Source of the DNA: Prorocentrum cordatum | Lineage: Eukaryota > Sar > Dinophyceae > Prorocentrales > Prorocentraceae | Direction of reading: 5' to 3' | Assembly: GCA_963575745.1 (NCBI GenBank) | Contig: CAUYUJ010017860.1 | Coordinates: 708,021-772,020 of the forward strand | DNA length: 64,000 bases | Shown: positions 21,955-30,812 of the stretch, piece after piece | Layout: every line of letters starts with the position of its first letter | Position numbering within the stretch: position 1 is the stretch's first letter | The notes under the pieces: model-generated | What the model was told of the DNA's origin: nothing | The model's database searches: none | Seen by the model: only the letters and a program-made list of their open reading frames with translations | Position numbers and translations under genes: made by a program

Positions 21955-22110
21955 CCTCCGACGTCATGATTTGTTACACCGTCGACCCCAGGCGGTCTCG
22001 ACCCATCCCCGGGACCGGTTTGTCCTCCCGAGTCGTTGTTGGACGGTCCCGAGGCCCGGCGAGGGCCCCCTGAGCCCGGAAACAGTGCAAAGCCTCCCGT
22101 CGTGATTTTT
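21955..22110 (+). repeat. Dispersed repeat family P
   Basis: CGACGTCATGATTTGTTAC, GTCGACCCCAGGCGG, TCTCGACCCATCCCCGGGAC, CGGTTTGTCCTCCCGAGTCG, GGACGGTCCCGAGGC, GAGGGCCCCCTGAGCC. Confidence 0.7.
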
Positions 22111-22984
22111 GTTCCCTGACTCGAAGGGGCCTGGGCTACATCCTCCGCCGAGTTTGCCCCCCGTCTTGGCTTCGTCTTGCAGGGCCTGCGCCCCAGGACG
22201 GTGCACGGCGGCGGCTTCGGAGGAGCACGCTGGGGGCGGGGAGCCGTCGACCCGGCGCGCCCGCGGGGGCGCGCGGCGGATCTGCGCACCGTGGCCCAGA
22301 TCTCGGGACGACCGGCACTGACCAGCCTGGAACATGTCCCTGTCCCTACGCTGGGCATCGCCTCATCACAATGCCAATCTTGGGGATTTCCTTGAGTTTT
22401 TCAGGGCGCAGTCCTGAGATTGTCATCGCCTTTTTGGGCGTGTCAATCTTAGGGATAGGGTTAGGTTCGAGGCTGGTAAGACATGGGTAATTATCGACTA
22501 CACGTAAGAGTGACCCTGCGCCGGGGTGACCTTTGGTGCGGGCTCCTCGGGCTCCCCCCGATCGCCGAGCGCGATGCGATACAAGCGGCCCGCGCCCTTG
22601 GGTTTGGCCCCCCCGCGGCCCCAAAAGCTGCGCACTCAGGGTCAGTCTTACCCAGGGTCACTCTTACGTCCAGCCGAAATTACGGAAAGAATGGGTACAA
22701 AGACCGACAGCAGTTCTGGTTCATTTTGAGCACAATTCGTTGTCGGCGTCGCCGCGGACTGTGTCCGTTTGAGACAGAAGGCCGGCTGCCAAACAGCGGC
22801 CGCTGTTTGTTCGGGACAACATTTGCTGTTGGGCATTGTGCCCATTCTTTCCGTACCCATTTCGGGCGTCCAAAAGATTGCAGACCCCTCGGCTCCTGAA
22901 AGATCACAACGGGAGGTTTTTCACCTTTCTCGGCCTCGGGGGGACCTCGCTGGGCCTCGGGGCCGTCCGAAGGCGGCTCCGGCT
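22111..22984. other. No firmly supported gene
   Basis: At 22178-22330 a CTTCGTCTTGCAG resembles a 3' splice site and is followed by GC-rich codons (for example TVHGGGFGGARWGRGAV), so a small exon is possible. The rest shows no feature. Confidence 0.3.
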
Positions 22985-23060
22985 GAGACGATGGTCCCGG
23001 GGAAGGGGTCGATAGCGCTAGGGTCGACGTGATGACGAGATCATGACGTCGGGAGTCTGG
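22985..23060 (-). repeat. Dispersed repeat family P, fragment
   Basis: The complement contains CGACGTCATGATCTCGTCATC, GTCGACCCTAG and GACCCCTTCCCCGGGACC in the family order; truncated. (Blocks abbreviated.). Confidence 0.5.
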
Positions 23061-23390
23061 GGAGGCGGGCGGGGCCCATCTGGGGCGGCGCTCCCCTCAG
23101 AGGAGCGCGAGTGGAGACAACGGTAGTTAGTTGGCCTTCGAGGGAGGGTCCTCGTCGCCACGGCTGGACGCAGCTCGTAAAGTTGGTGTGCCCAGGGCCC
23201 GGGAGGGCTCCGGGAATCTATTGTGAGTTGCCGTTGTCTCAGCTCGCCCTGCTCCGATGTGGCGGCGCGCAGAGGGGGTGCAGGAGGAGGGGGAAGGCTT
23301 CTTGGATGCAAGGGTGCTTCTGAGAAGCCTTCCCCTTCCCCCTACCCTCTTTTGTGCGCGCCGCCAGTTCCTCTCTCTCTCTCTCTCAGA

Positions 23391-23441
23391 GGAGGAGGAG
23401 GAGGAGGAGGAGGAGGAGGAGGAGGAGGAGGAGGAGAAGAT
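23391..23441. repeat. (GAG)n microsatellite
   Basis: Pure GAG units flanked by two (CT)n runs at 23372-23388 and 23474-23496. Confidence 0.95.
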
Positions 23442-23557
23442 GATGGAGCTGTGGGGTGGAGGAGGACCTAACTCTTTCTCTCTCTCTCTCTCTCTCGGCA
23501 GCAATGGCGTGGCACGCCCAAGCCGCCCCGCGCTTGCCCCGCGTTGGGCCGCCGTCG

Positions 23558-23565
23558 CCCAAAGG
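23558..23565. repeat. Left 8-bp target duplication CCCAAAGG
   Basis: Identical to 32169-32176, directly outside the terminal inverted repeats of the element 23566-32168. Confidence 0.8.
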
Positions 23566-23597
23566 TTAAGTCGGGCATATCCCTCTGCAGGAGGAAT

Positions 23598-23727
23598 TGA
23601 TTTGTCTCTGACTCGTTTTCCTAAGTGCGAGTGGCCTCGGGAGTTTCTGAGCAGTGGAGCCGCGTCCGTCTCGTTCGCTGCTCCTGCTGCTGCTCTCTCC
23701 CTCTGCTCCGAAACCGCTCCTGCTCAA
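23598..23727 (+). repeat. Split direct repeat A1
   Basis: 130 bp, identical to A2 at 30656-30785. Confidence 0.95.
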
Positions 23728-23758
23728 ACTCTATCATTCGTGGGGCCCCCGGCAGTGC

Positions 23759-24172
23759 ATGGTGGTGCCGTGGGCCGCAGCCGGCCCGTGGGCGGCCTCC
23801 ATCGCGACTGCGTGGCTCTCGCGCTGTCCCGCCTGCCCAGAGGCCCGGGTGACGTGCGGGGCCTGCCCCGCGTGCCCTCCGGCGGCGGCCGCCGCCCCCT
23901 GCCCGGGCTGCCCGAGCTGCCCGGACTGCAGTCTGACCTGCGGGTCCGGGCCAGGCTGGTGGGCGGTCCTTGCCGCCCTGGGCGCTGGGCTCGCGGCTGG
24001 TGGCAGCCTCCGCGTGACGCTGGGCTGGGCCGCCCGAGTCGCTTCGCTCTTCGTCGGCGGGACCGACCCGCCGCGGCGCGAGGGTGCGGCGCCCGTGACC
24101 CTGCTCGTCGAGGACGACGGAGCGGGCCAGGACGGCGGCGCGCAGCGCCGCTTTCGGGCGGTGCGGGCGTAG
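23759..24172 (+). CDS. Small CxxC-rich, hydrophobic protein (ORF0), unknown function
   Basis: The first ATG in the frame is at 23759-23761, giving 137 residues. The N-terminal half holds repeated Cys pairs (CPACP, CGACPACP, CPGCPSCPDC). A hydrophobic segment WWAVLAALGAGLAAGG and a second amphipathic stretch follow, then a charged tail. It lies between repeat A1 and the gag-like ORF, ending 23 bp before its ATG, and shares the element's G/C-ending codons. No family recognised. It could bind a metal and sit in a membrane; both are inference. The first in-frame upstream start is GTG, so ATG was chosen. Confidence 0.55.
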   Translation: MVVPWAAAGPWAASIATAWLSRCPACPEARVTCGACPACPPAAAAAPCPGCPSCPDCSLTCGSGPGWWAVLAALGAGLAAGGSLRVTLGWAARVASLFVGGTDPPRREGAAPVTLLVEDDGAGQDGGAQRRFRAVRA

Positions 24173-24195
24173 CCTGATCGTCGGCCGTTCGCCAG

Positions 24196-25383
24196 ATGGC
24201 AGCGGCGGCGATGCGGACGCTCGACGTGCCCGAGGCGCAGGTGTGCGTGAACTACGACGACGACGACAACTTCCGATGGCACCACAGGGTGCTCCTCGAG
24301 CAGCTCAGCCCTGGCGTCTGGGTGGCGGCGACTCCCGACGGCGAGGTGCTGACGCTGGATCTCAGCAAGCACCTGGTCGTCCCCCTGCGTCGGGGGTCCG
24401 CGTTCCCGGTGCGGGTTCGTGGGCAGGTCTACGCGTTCGGCGACCAGTCGGACGAGGACATCGAGGCGCTGCGGGTGGAGGCGCGCGGCCTCGCCCTGGT
24501 CATGGGCGTCTCGGGCCCAGCTGGGACTGCTGGGGGCGTCGTGCCGCGCTGGATCGTCTCGGACCCAGGCTCGCCCGAGTTCGGGCGCGAGCTGGACCTC
24601 CACCTCATCGGGAACCCGGAGCGGCTGATCAGCCGCGACGCGGTGGGCATCGCGATGCTCAGCGAGGAGGAGGGCTGGGTCTCGGTCGAGAACGTGCAGC
24701 AGGCCGACGAGGAGGACTGGCGCGCCGAGAAGCGCCGCGGCCCGGGACGCGACCCGCGGATCCTCCCGCTGGCGCGCCGGGGTCGCGGGGTCCAGGTGAC
24801 GCTCGGGGAGGCGATCGCGAAGATGAACGCGGTCGACTTCGACGACTGGCCCTTTCGGGGGCCGAAGGCCCTGCCCGAGCTGCTGGCCGCCATCCTTGCC
24901 ACCGGGCTGACCCTCACGTCCTACTGGGGGTACTGGGTCTCAGAGTCGGGGGTGTCTCGGAACGCCGCGGTGGCCCAGGAGGTGCGGCACGCGCTGAACC
25001 AGCTGCACCACGCCGTGACGTACGACCTCGTGGACCCGTCGAACTTGGCGTCTCTGGAGCTCCTGGGGCGCCGAGTGCTGCAGATCCAGCGGGCTGTGAA
25101 GAGGTGCCCGCGCCACCCGAGTTTCGAGGGCCTCGGCTTGATGTTGAGCAGCTCTCTGGACGAGAGCGGAGGCGTCGTGACGTCGAGGTTCGACGCGTTC
25201 GTGGCCGAGGAGCAGAAGTCGCAGGGCATCATTCTGAAGCAGGAGCGGATGTACCGGGAGGAGCAGGAGTCGGAGGCGAAGAAGTACGAGAGGCAGGGCG
25301 ACGACCGGGAGAGGGGCTCCAGGGCGGATCCGAAGGGCAAGGTGAAGCCGAAGCCCAAGGCCGCCGCGAAGGATCAGGGTTGA
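24196..25383 (+). CDS. Gag-like ORF1 of the tyrosine-recombinase element
   Basis: 395 residues from ATG 24196, strongly G/C-ending codons, separated from the pol ORF by 7 bp. The N-terminal half is acidic (NYDDDDNFRWHHRVLLEQL). A central region includes TLGEAIAKMNAVDFDDWPF and LVDPSNLASLELLGRRVLQI. The conserved-looking block CPRHPSFEGLGLMLSSSLDE precedes a Lys/Glu-rich coiled tail that ends in a basic KGKVKPKPKAAAKDQG. No zinc knuckle. The position before pol and the basic tail suggest a nucleocapsid-like role. I recall similar ORFs as abundant in dinoflagellate genomes, but cannot verify that here. Confidence 0.7.
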   Translation: MAAAAMRTLDVPEAQVCVNYDDDDNFRWHHRVLLEQLSPGVWVAATPDGEVLTLDLSKHLVVPLRRGSAFPVRVRGQVYAFGDQSDEDIEALRVEARGLALVMGVSGPAGTAGGVVPRWIVSDPGSPEFGRELDLHLIGNPERLISRDAVGIAMLSEEEGWVSVENVQQADEEDWRAEKRRGPGRDPRILPLARRGRGVQVTLGEAIAKMNAVDFDDWPFRGPKALPELLAAILATGLTLTSYWGYWVSESGVSRNAAVAQEVRHALNQLHHAVTYDLVDPSNLASLELLGRRVLQIQRAVKRCPRHPSFEGLGLMLSSSLDESGGVVTSRFDAFVAEEQKSQGIILKQERMYREEQESEAKKYERQGDDRERGSRADPKGKVKPKPKAAAKDQG

Positions 25384-25390
25384 CGGCGCC

Positions 25391-28300
25391 ATGTCGGCGC
25401 CATCATGGCTGGGCGCTCCGCCCGGCCTTACTGGGCCTGGCCCTGACTCCGCAGCCGCGAATGCGAGTCGGGCCGGGCTGCTCTCCGAGGGGGTCTCCTC
25501 CGAGAGTCGGACCTCGTCCACAGTTTTGTTTCCTCTGCCGCAGGGTGACGAGTTCTATCGCCACCCTCATCGTGGAGAACGTGCCGCTCTGCCTCGGTAT
25601 CTGGCCCAGCGTGCTGCTCGTGCTGGCGACCGTGATCGCAGGTCTCTCGAGACTCTGGGCGCGCTCAACGCGCTGGCAGGCGCACGGGCTGGGGGGCGTC
25701 TCGAGCCTCGAGCGCCCGGCAAGCATCGGCCGACTACCGCCCAGGAGTCGGTCATCAAGCGAGTCCGACGTCGTATCCGCGGGTTCGGCGACCGACCGAA
25801 AGACATGGACTGTGCTGGAGCCCTGCAGGAGCTCCTCAAGTGCAAGGATCTGTACTCGAACATGGGCGAGGCTTCTACTCGCCGCGACTATGATGCTGAC
25901 AAGCTCAATGTGTTACGACGTGCGCCACATGACCGGCCTCGTCAGCTTCGAGACGTTGCCCCTCGGCACGTCACCGAGGCGCTGGACCACTTCGACTCGG
26001 ACGTCGTTCGCCCCGCGCCGAACATCCCCGAGGACGAGGTCATCGTGGAGCCGTACTGGGACCCTCTCCTCAATCCGCGCGACCCTCAGAACCGGCCACG
26101 TCTGGTCGACTTCCTTCGACGACTCGCTGCACGGGGCCTGGTGGATGGCCGGGCGCGTCGGAAGGCGCGCGTCAGTACCTTCTTCGTCGCCAAGAAGAAC
26201 GGCGACATCCGCATGGTCGTGGACGCTCGCCAGCCCAACCAGCTGCACAAGCTTCCCCCTCGGACTGTGCTTGCATCCGGTGAGGCGCTGGGCTCGATCA
26301 ACTTGCTCGACGCCGTCGGCGCGAGCCCCGAGGACTTGGCGGATTTCGACGGCTGCTACGAGTCACTCTGCGCAGGCTCCGTGGACCTCATGGACGGGTT
26401 CTACCAGTTCGCCGACCCCTCGTGGGGCAGCTGGATGTGCTTCGACGTGGAGGTCACCGCTGACGAGCTCGGGCTCGACTCGATCTACGACGAGAAGCTC
26501 GGGCGCCGCGTGGCCGTATCGGGCGACGACGTCATCTGGCCCTGCTTCGCGGCGCTGCCCATGGGCTGGAGCTGGGCGCTCTGGATCTGCCACGAGGTTC
26601 TCGTCGACGCGATGGTCGAGGCGGGCCTCCCAGGCGACGGCTGGTGCCTTGACAAAGCCCGTGCGCCGACTCTCGTCGGACAGGCTGTCGTCAGGGCGCC
26701 GTACGTCGACAACGGGAATCTTGTGTCGCTCAGCGCGCCGGCGCTCAACGACCGGCTGGACAAGCTCACTGCTGAACTGGACCGTCGTGGGCTTCGCTGG
26801 CACGAGCTCGAGCGCGCGCAGCCCGGCCTTGTCATCTTGGGGTTGGTGCTCGACGGGCGCGAGGGCCGACTCAGGCATACCGCCAAGCGCGCCTGGAGGC
26901 TCTACCTGGCTCTGCACCACGTGCTTCGGACGCCATGGCTCGCCCGCTGGCAGCTGCGACGGATCGTCGGCCATCTGGTGCACTACTTCTCCGTCGTGCG
27001 CCCCGGGCTCAGCGTGCTGGGGGCCTGCTACACGTTCATCGGAGACGGCGACCTGTCCCCTGTCGTGCGCTTGCCTGGAGATGTTCTCGGTGAGCTCGCA
27101 GTTGCTGCAGGGCTCGTCTTCCTCGGCGAAGTGGACCTGTGCCGCGTGCCGTCCGACGTCGCCTTCACGACCGACAGCTCGCTGCGAGGCTACGCCGTCT
27201 GCGAAGCCCGGCTGGAGCCCTGGGAGGTGCTGGCGGCCACCAGATGGCGGGAGCGCCAGCGGTTCGTCGCCACCGAGCCCGAGGTCGCGCCCGACGACGA
27301 GCAGTACGAGGGGCGGGCCGCCGGCTTCTGCGACATCTCCGAGCCACTGCCCGTCGAGCTGCCGCCCCGGCTGCGGCACGCCGTGGCCAAGAGGCGCCGG
27401 GTCGAGTTGGAGATCGGCGCCCCGCCCGAGCCGTTGGCGGACGCTCTGCTGGACGCTGGCCGCTGGGTGGAGCGCCGCCGTGGCGCGTGGCGCCGGCCAG
27501 GGCGTATCCACGCCCTCGAGGCGCGCGCCGCCGTCGCACCGCTATGGAGAGCGGCAGGCGACGTCAACTTCCACGGGAAGGAGATCCTCAGTCTGTGCGA
27601 CAACATGTCGTCGGTCCTCGCCTTTGAGAAGGGCAGGGCCACCAATTTTGAGCTCCTGGCGCAGTGTCGCCGGGCTGCGGCCGTCTGCTTCGGGTGCGAG
27701 ATCCGCTGGCGCCCGAGGCACGTGCCTGGCATCTACAACGTCGCGGACCACGGGAGCCGGGCGGCTGACCGGGGTGAGCTCCTCCCCGGACGCTACCGCG
27801 GACGAGGCGCCCTGTCGGCGCCGACCAGCGGCAGCCGCCGAATTCCCGTGGTCCCGCCAGCCGCGGGCTGGGCCAAGGCCTCGCCGACCACGGCTACCGA
27901 GTTTGAGATCGGACGAGAGCAGGCCGAGCTGCTGGGGCCTGAAAACACCGAAAGAGACCGCTGCATTCCTTCACCTCCGTCACCTCAGCCTTTCTCTGCC
28001 ACGCATTCCTCTTCTTTCCAGAGTAAAAGGCATCAAGATGAAGTCTCGAGAGTACTCCCCAACGAGCGACCCCGACGAGATCGACATGAACATGTTCGAA
28101 GCCTCCCTGTTGCACCCGAGCCTCCTGGAGTTCCTCTACGGGGCCCACATGTACACCTTGGGGCACGCGAAGATCCTCAACAGGACCCTCCTGAGCGCCC
28201 TCGGCCTCCTGCAGTTCTACAACGGGGCCCACCTGTACATCTTGGGCCACACGAAGAGCCTCAACGGGCACTGGCTAAGCGCCCTCGGCCTCCTGAAGTT

Positions 28301-29128
28301 CCTCGACGGGGTCCCCCTCGTAAAGCCTTCCTCGAGATCTTCGCGGGTACTGCAAATCTCAGTGGTGCGCTGCATGAGCGAGGTTTTCGGATCATGCCCC
28401 CGATGGACTCCAAGTATGGGCCCCACTGTGACCTCACAAGCCGCCGTGTCCAGCATCTCGTTGAACATTGGCTCAAATCGGGAGAAGTCTGGTGGGTCCA
28501 CCTGGGCCTGCCTTGCACGAGGTGGGTGCCCGTCGGGGGGACGCGCGATCCATCGCCGGCGGACCGCACGCTCGTGGCATTCACAGTCCGTGTCTTGCGA
28601 CTCTGCCGAACCCTGGGGATCTTCGTCACTTTCGAGAACCCGCCTGCGAGCCGAGTCTGGAAGTGGCCCGCGTTGCAGCGCGAGCTGCAGCGCCTTGCCT
28701 GGCCGAAGGTGCTGTTCGACTCGTGCAGGTTCGGGGCGCCCTTCAAGAAGCCAGGTGCGATCGCCGGGAGCCTTCCCGGGCTGGGTCATCTTGCACTTCG
28801 TTGCTGTTGCGCTTGCCGCCACAGGGTCGAGCTGCAGGGCAAGGTCCGGCATCCGACGCGAGGCTGGACGTGGCGGACGACTCTGGCCGGGGCTTACCCA
28901 CCCAGCTGGTGCCGCCTGCTGGCCTCGTTGGCCGGCCCAGACGCCCCTCAGAGTGCTTTCGGGCGCTCGACCCAGGATGACCTCCAGGCTCGGGCTCACG
29001 CGCTGGCAAGCGCGGCCGGGGTCGCCGAGCCCCGCGGAGTCACGGCGCCGATCTGCCCGCAGCGCTTTCGGCTCCCCTGGAGGCCAGGGTGGGCCACCGC
29101 GCTCGACCCGCGCCCGCGCAGCCGCTGA
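25391..29128 (+). CDS. Pol: reverse transcriptase, RNase H and cytosine-methyltransferase-like domain
   Basis: 1245 codons from ATG 25391. Reverse transcriptase about residues 250-540: STFFVAKKNGDIRMVVDARQ, motif A VDLMDGFYQF, motif B LPMGWSWALW, motif C YVDN (residues 438-441, Asn where the second Asp is usual). RNase H about 590-790: TTDSSLRGY, ALEARAA, LCDNMSSVLAF, HVPGIYNVADHGSR. From about residue 978 a methyltransferase-like domain: FLEIFAG (motif I, 980-986), GLPCTRW (Pro-Cys, 1041-1042), FENPP (1081-1085). Between RNase H and methyltransferase (28038-28320) the codon bias switches to another frame, so the single long frame may not be translated as written. The ORF overlaps the recombinase ORF by 152 nt. 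Confidence 0.85.
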   Translation: MSAPSWLGAPPGLTGPGPDSAAANASRAGLLSEGVSSESRTSSTVLFPLPQGDEFYRHPHRGERAALPRYLAQRAARAGDRDRRSLETLGALNALAGARAGGRLEPRAPGKHRPTTAQESVIKRVRRRIRGFGDRPKDMDCAGALQELLKCKDLYSNMGEASTRRDYDADKLNVLRRAPHDRPRQLRDVAPRHVTEALDHFDSDVVRPAPNIPEDEVIVEPYWDPLLNPRDPQNRPRLVDFLRRLAARGLVDGRARRKARVSTFFVAKKNGDIRMVVDARQPNQLHKLPPRTVLASGEALGSINLLDAVGASPEDLADFDGCYESLCAGSVDLMDGFYQFADPSWGSWMCFDVEVTADELGLDSIYDEKLGRRVAVSGDDVIWPCFAALPMGWSWALWICHEVLVDAMVEAGLPGDGWCLDKARAPTLVGQAVVRAPYVDNGNLVSLSAPALNDRLDKLTAELDRRGLRWHELERAQPGLVILGLVLDGREGRLRHTAKRAWRLYLALHHVLRTPWLARWQLRRIVGHLVHYFSVVRPGLSVLGACYTFIGDGDLSPVVRLPGDVLGELAVAAGLVFLGEVDLCRVPSDVAFTTDSSLRGYAVCEARLEPWEVLAATRWRERQRFVATEPEVAPDDEQYEGRAAGFCDISEPLPVELPPRLRHAVAKRRRVELEIGAPPEPLADALLDAGRWVERRRGAWRRPGRIHALEARAAVAPLWRAAGDVNFHGKEILSLCDNMSSVLAFEKGRATNFELLAQCRRAAAVCFGCEIRWRPRHVPGIYNVADHGSRAADRGELLPGRYRGRGALSAPTSGSRRIPVVPPAAGWAKASPTTATEFEIGREQAELLGPENTERDRCIPSPPSPQPFSATHSSSFQSKRHQDEVSRVLPNERPRRDRHEHVRSLPVAPEPPGVPLRGPHVHLGAREDPQQDPPERPRPPAVLQRGPPVHLGPHEEPQRALAKRPRPPEVPRRGPPRKAFLEIFAGTANLSGALHERGFRIMPPMDSKYGPHCDLTSRRVQHLVEHWLKSGEVWWVHLGLPCTRWVPVGGTRDPSPADRTLVAFTVRVLRLCRTLGIFVTFENPPASRVWKWPALQRELQRLAWPKVLFDSCRFGAPFKKPGAIAGSLPGLGHLALRCCCACRHRVELQGKVRHPTRGWTWRTTLAGAYPPSWCRLLASLAGPDAPQSAFGRSTQDDLQARAHALASAAGVAEPRGVTAPICPQRFRLPWRPGWATALDPRPRSR
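28038..28320 (+). CDS. Alternative-frame segment with 28-residue repeats inside pol
   Basis: From ATG 28038, the frame of the recombinase ORF (not that of pol) has almost exclusively G/C-ending codons and reads MKSREYSPTSDPDEIDMNMF, then hydrophobic repeats LLEFLYGAHMYTLGH..., LLQFYNGAHLYILGH..., LLKFLDG. The DNA repeat period is 84 bp (starts 28121, 28205, 28289). The pol frame across it is Pro/Arg-rich and looks like an off-frame shadow. CTTCTTTCCAG directly upstream resembles a splice acceptor. The segment may be a captured peptide expressed from a trans-spliced internal mRNA, or an exon reached by splicing. Function unknown. Confidence 0.55.
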
Positions 29129-30338
29129 CGTGGCGGTTGCACCAGCGCCGGCGCAGCCGCGGTCGCACTGGCAGCCGCGGGCAACGGCTGGCGTCGGCGC
29201 CCGCGAGGCAGACGTCGAGGCAGGCGCCGACTCAGCCGTGCTGACGCCCAGGCGTGCAGGCCGGAGCCAACGTGACCCTGTCCCTCGTCCAGTGGCCGTG
29301 GCCGCCCGGCGCCGCCGAGCGCAGGCTGCCGCGCGTGGAGACGTCGCTGCTAGTCAGCGACAGGCCGCCCCTGGAGAGTACCTCCGCCTGGCCTCGCTGC
29401 GGCCAGCCACGGTCGACAGCTACACGTCCGCCGTGATCGAGCTGACCGACTACGCCAATCGCCGGGGCTTGCTGCTGACCACGCCGGAGCTGGCAGACGA
29501 GACGCTCAACTTGTACTTCGAAGACTTGTTCTTTGCAGGTGAGCCCCAGTACCTGGCTCGAAACGCGTTGCATGGGCTCTGCAAAGTTCGAGGATGGTCT
29601 GCTAGCCGACCTCGCTTCCATAAGGCCAAAGATGCCCTGACTGGTTGGGCGGCGAAACTGCCGGCTACGCCACGAGAGCCGCCACCGTTCGAAGCCGTCC
29701 AGCTGACCTGTGCCGTGCTCGACAACGGGACCACGTCCGACCTGCTGGCGTGCCTGGCCTCCGTGACCGGGTTCGACATGTACTTCCGGCCAGGCGAGTT
29801 GCTTGCCATCAAGCCAGAGCACGTCTTCGGCTCTCGCACGTCGGGCAGGGCTTCTGACATCACCGTCGTCGTAGCACCGCTTGGCGACGACAAGCCAGCC
29901 AAGAACAAAGATTTCGACTGTACGGTGAAGGCCGGCACTGACCTGCCAGTTCGCCGAGTCGTTCCCGAGATTCTCTCTAGGCTGCGAGCCCGTGCCAGAC
30001 GTCAGAAGCTGCCAACTCTGTTCCACCCTCTTTCCCTTCCTCTGTTTGAAAAGACTTTGAAACAGGCCGCCCACTCAGCAGGAGTTGGTGATCTCCTGTC
30101 AGTTCCTCACCAGTTGCGCCACGGAGGGCCCTCGCACGACGCTCTGAACAAAATCCGACCGATCGAGGCCATCCAGCAGCGCGGGCGCTGGCGCGCCCGA
30201 GAGAGTGTTCGTATATATGAAAAGCACGGGTCGGCCCTTCGTCAGAGGTCGAAGCTCACTGAACTGCAGATCTCGTCAGCTGCCCGTTTTACTGACTCGA
30301 CAGTTCGTGACATCCTCAGGCGCGCGCGCGCCAACTAG
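28977..30338 (+). CDS. Tyrosine recombinase
   Basis: 453 residues from ATG 28977; the start is uncertain because the frame is open far upstream. A basic, Ala/Arg-rich N-terminus is followed by a core-binding domain (RPATVDSYTSAVIELTDYAN) and a catalytic domain with Arg271 (FRPGELL), His378/Arg381/His382 (HQLRH), the GRW box near 30185 and the nucleophile Tyr414 (RIYEKHG). All five conserved positions of the family are present. It would integrate the circular double-stranded cDNA of the element by site-specific recombination at a short core such as AGGA. It overlaps the end of pol by 152 nt in the +1 frame, so translation by reinitiation, frameshift or a separate mRNA is possible. Confidence 0.9.
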   Translation: MTSRLGLTRWQARPGSPSPAESRRRSARSAFGSPGGQGGPPRSTRARAAADVAVAPAPAQPRSHWQPRATAGVGAREADVEAGADSAVLTPRRAGRSQRDPVPRPVAVAARRRRAQAAARGDVAASQRQAAPGEYLRLASLRPATVDSYTSAVIELTDYANRRGLLLTTPELADETLNLYFEDLFFAGEPQYLARNALHGLCKVRGWSASRPRFHKAKDALTGWAAKLPATPREPPPFEAVQLTCAVLDNGTTSDLLACLASVTGFDMYFRPGELLAIKPEHVFGSRTSGRASDITVVVAPLGDDKPAKNKDFDCTVKAGTDLPVRRVVPEILSRLRARARRQKLPTLFHPLSLPLFEKTLKQAAHSAGVGDLLSVPHQLRHGGPSHDALNKIRPIEAIQQRGRWRARESVRIYEKHGSALRQRSKLTELQISSAARFTDSTVRDILRRARAN

Positions 30339-30429
30339 TCTTGTCTCTTCGCCCCAGCCTCGGACCTAAACAGTGATAATGATTTATACCCACCCGCCCT
30401 CCCGAAGGGCATTTGACGATGGGGATGGG

Positions 30430-30654
30430 ACGCAAATGTACTGTGTGTGTGTGTGTGTGTGTGGCAATTTTTGGTGATTGCACTTAGCCGCTGAAGTTGT
30501 TCCACTTCCACGGCTCGAGTTTTTAGAGTACCACCGTGTGTCCCACGGCGCTTGCCTGATGAAAAAGGTTGATGACCCCTCGTCTCTCGGTTTAATCTGT
30601 GCGCTGTCGCTGTTTCCGCAGACCCCATGGGGTGGCCACGCCCTTATGATAGGA
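30430..30654 (+). repeat. Split direct repeat B1
   Basis: 225 bp, starts ACGCAAATGTACTGTG and ends TTATGATAGGA; matches B2 except for a longer (GT)n run. Confidence 0.95.
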
Positions 30655-30655
30655 A

Positions 30656-30785
30656 TGATTTGTCTCTGACTCGTTTTCCTAAGTGCGAGTGGCCTCGGGA
30701 GTTTCTGAGCAGTGGAGCCGCGTCCGTCTCGTTCGCTGCTCCTGCTGCTGCTCTCTCCCTCTGCTCCGAAACCGCTCCTGCTCAA
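30656..30785 (+). repeat. Split direct repeat A2
   Basis: 130 bp, identical to A1; directly follows B1 after one base. Confidence 0.95.
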
Positions 30786-30812
30786 GCTCCCACCCACCGT
30801 CCCCCACACACC

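Noticed and set aside
24243-28976. 2031-codon ORF as one giant protein
   Set aside because: Upstream of the recombinase (and of the short segment at 28038) it is the off-frame shadow of gag and pol, with no motif in that frame.
30339-30429. Rho-independent-like terminator (CCCTCCCGAAGGG)
   Set aside because: Such terminators are not used in this kind of nuclear genome and the stem is short.
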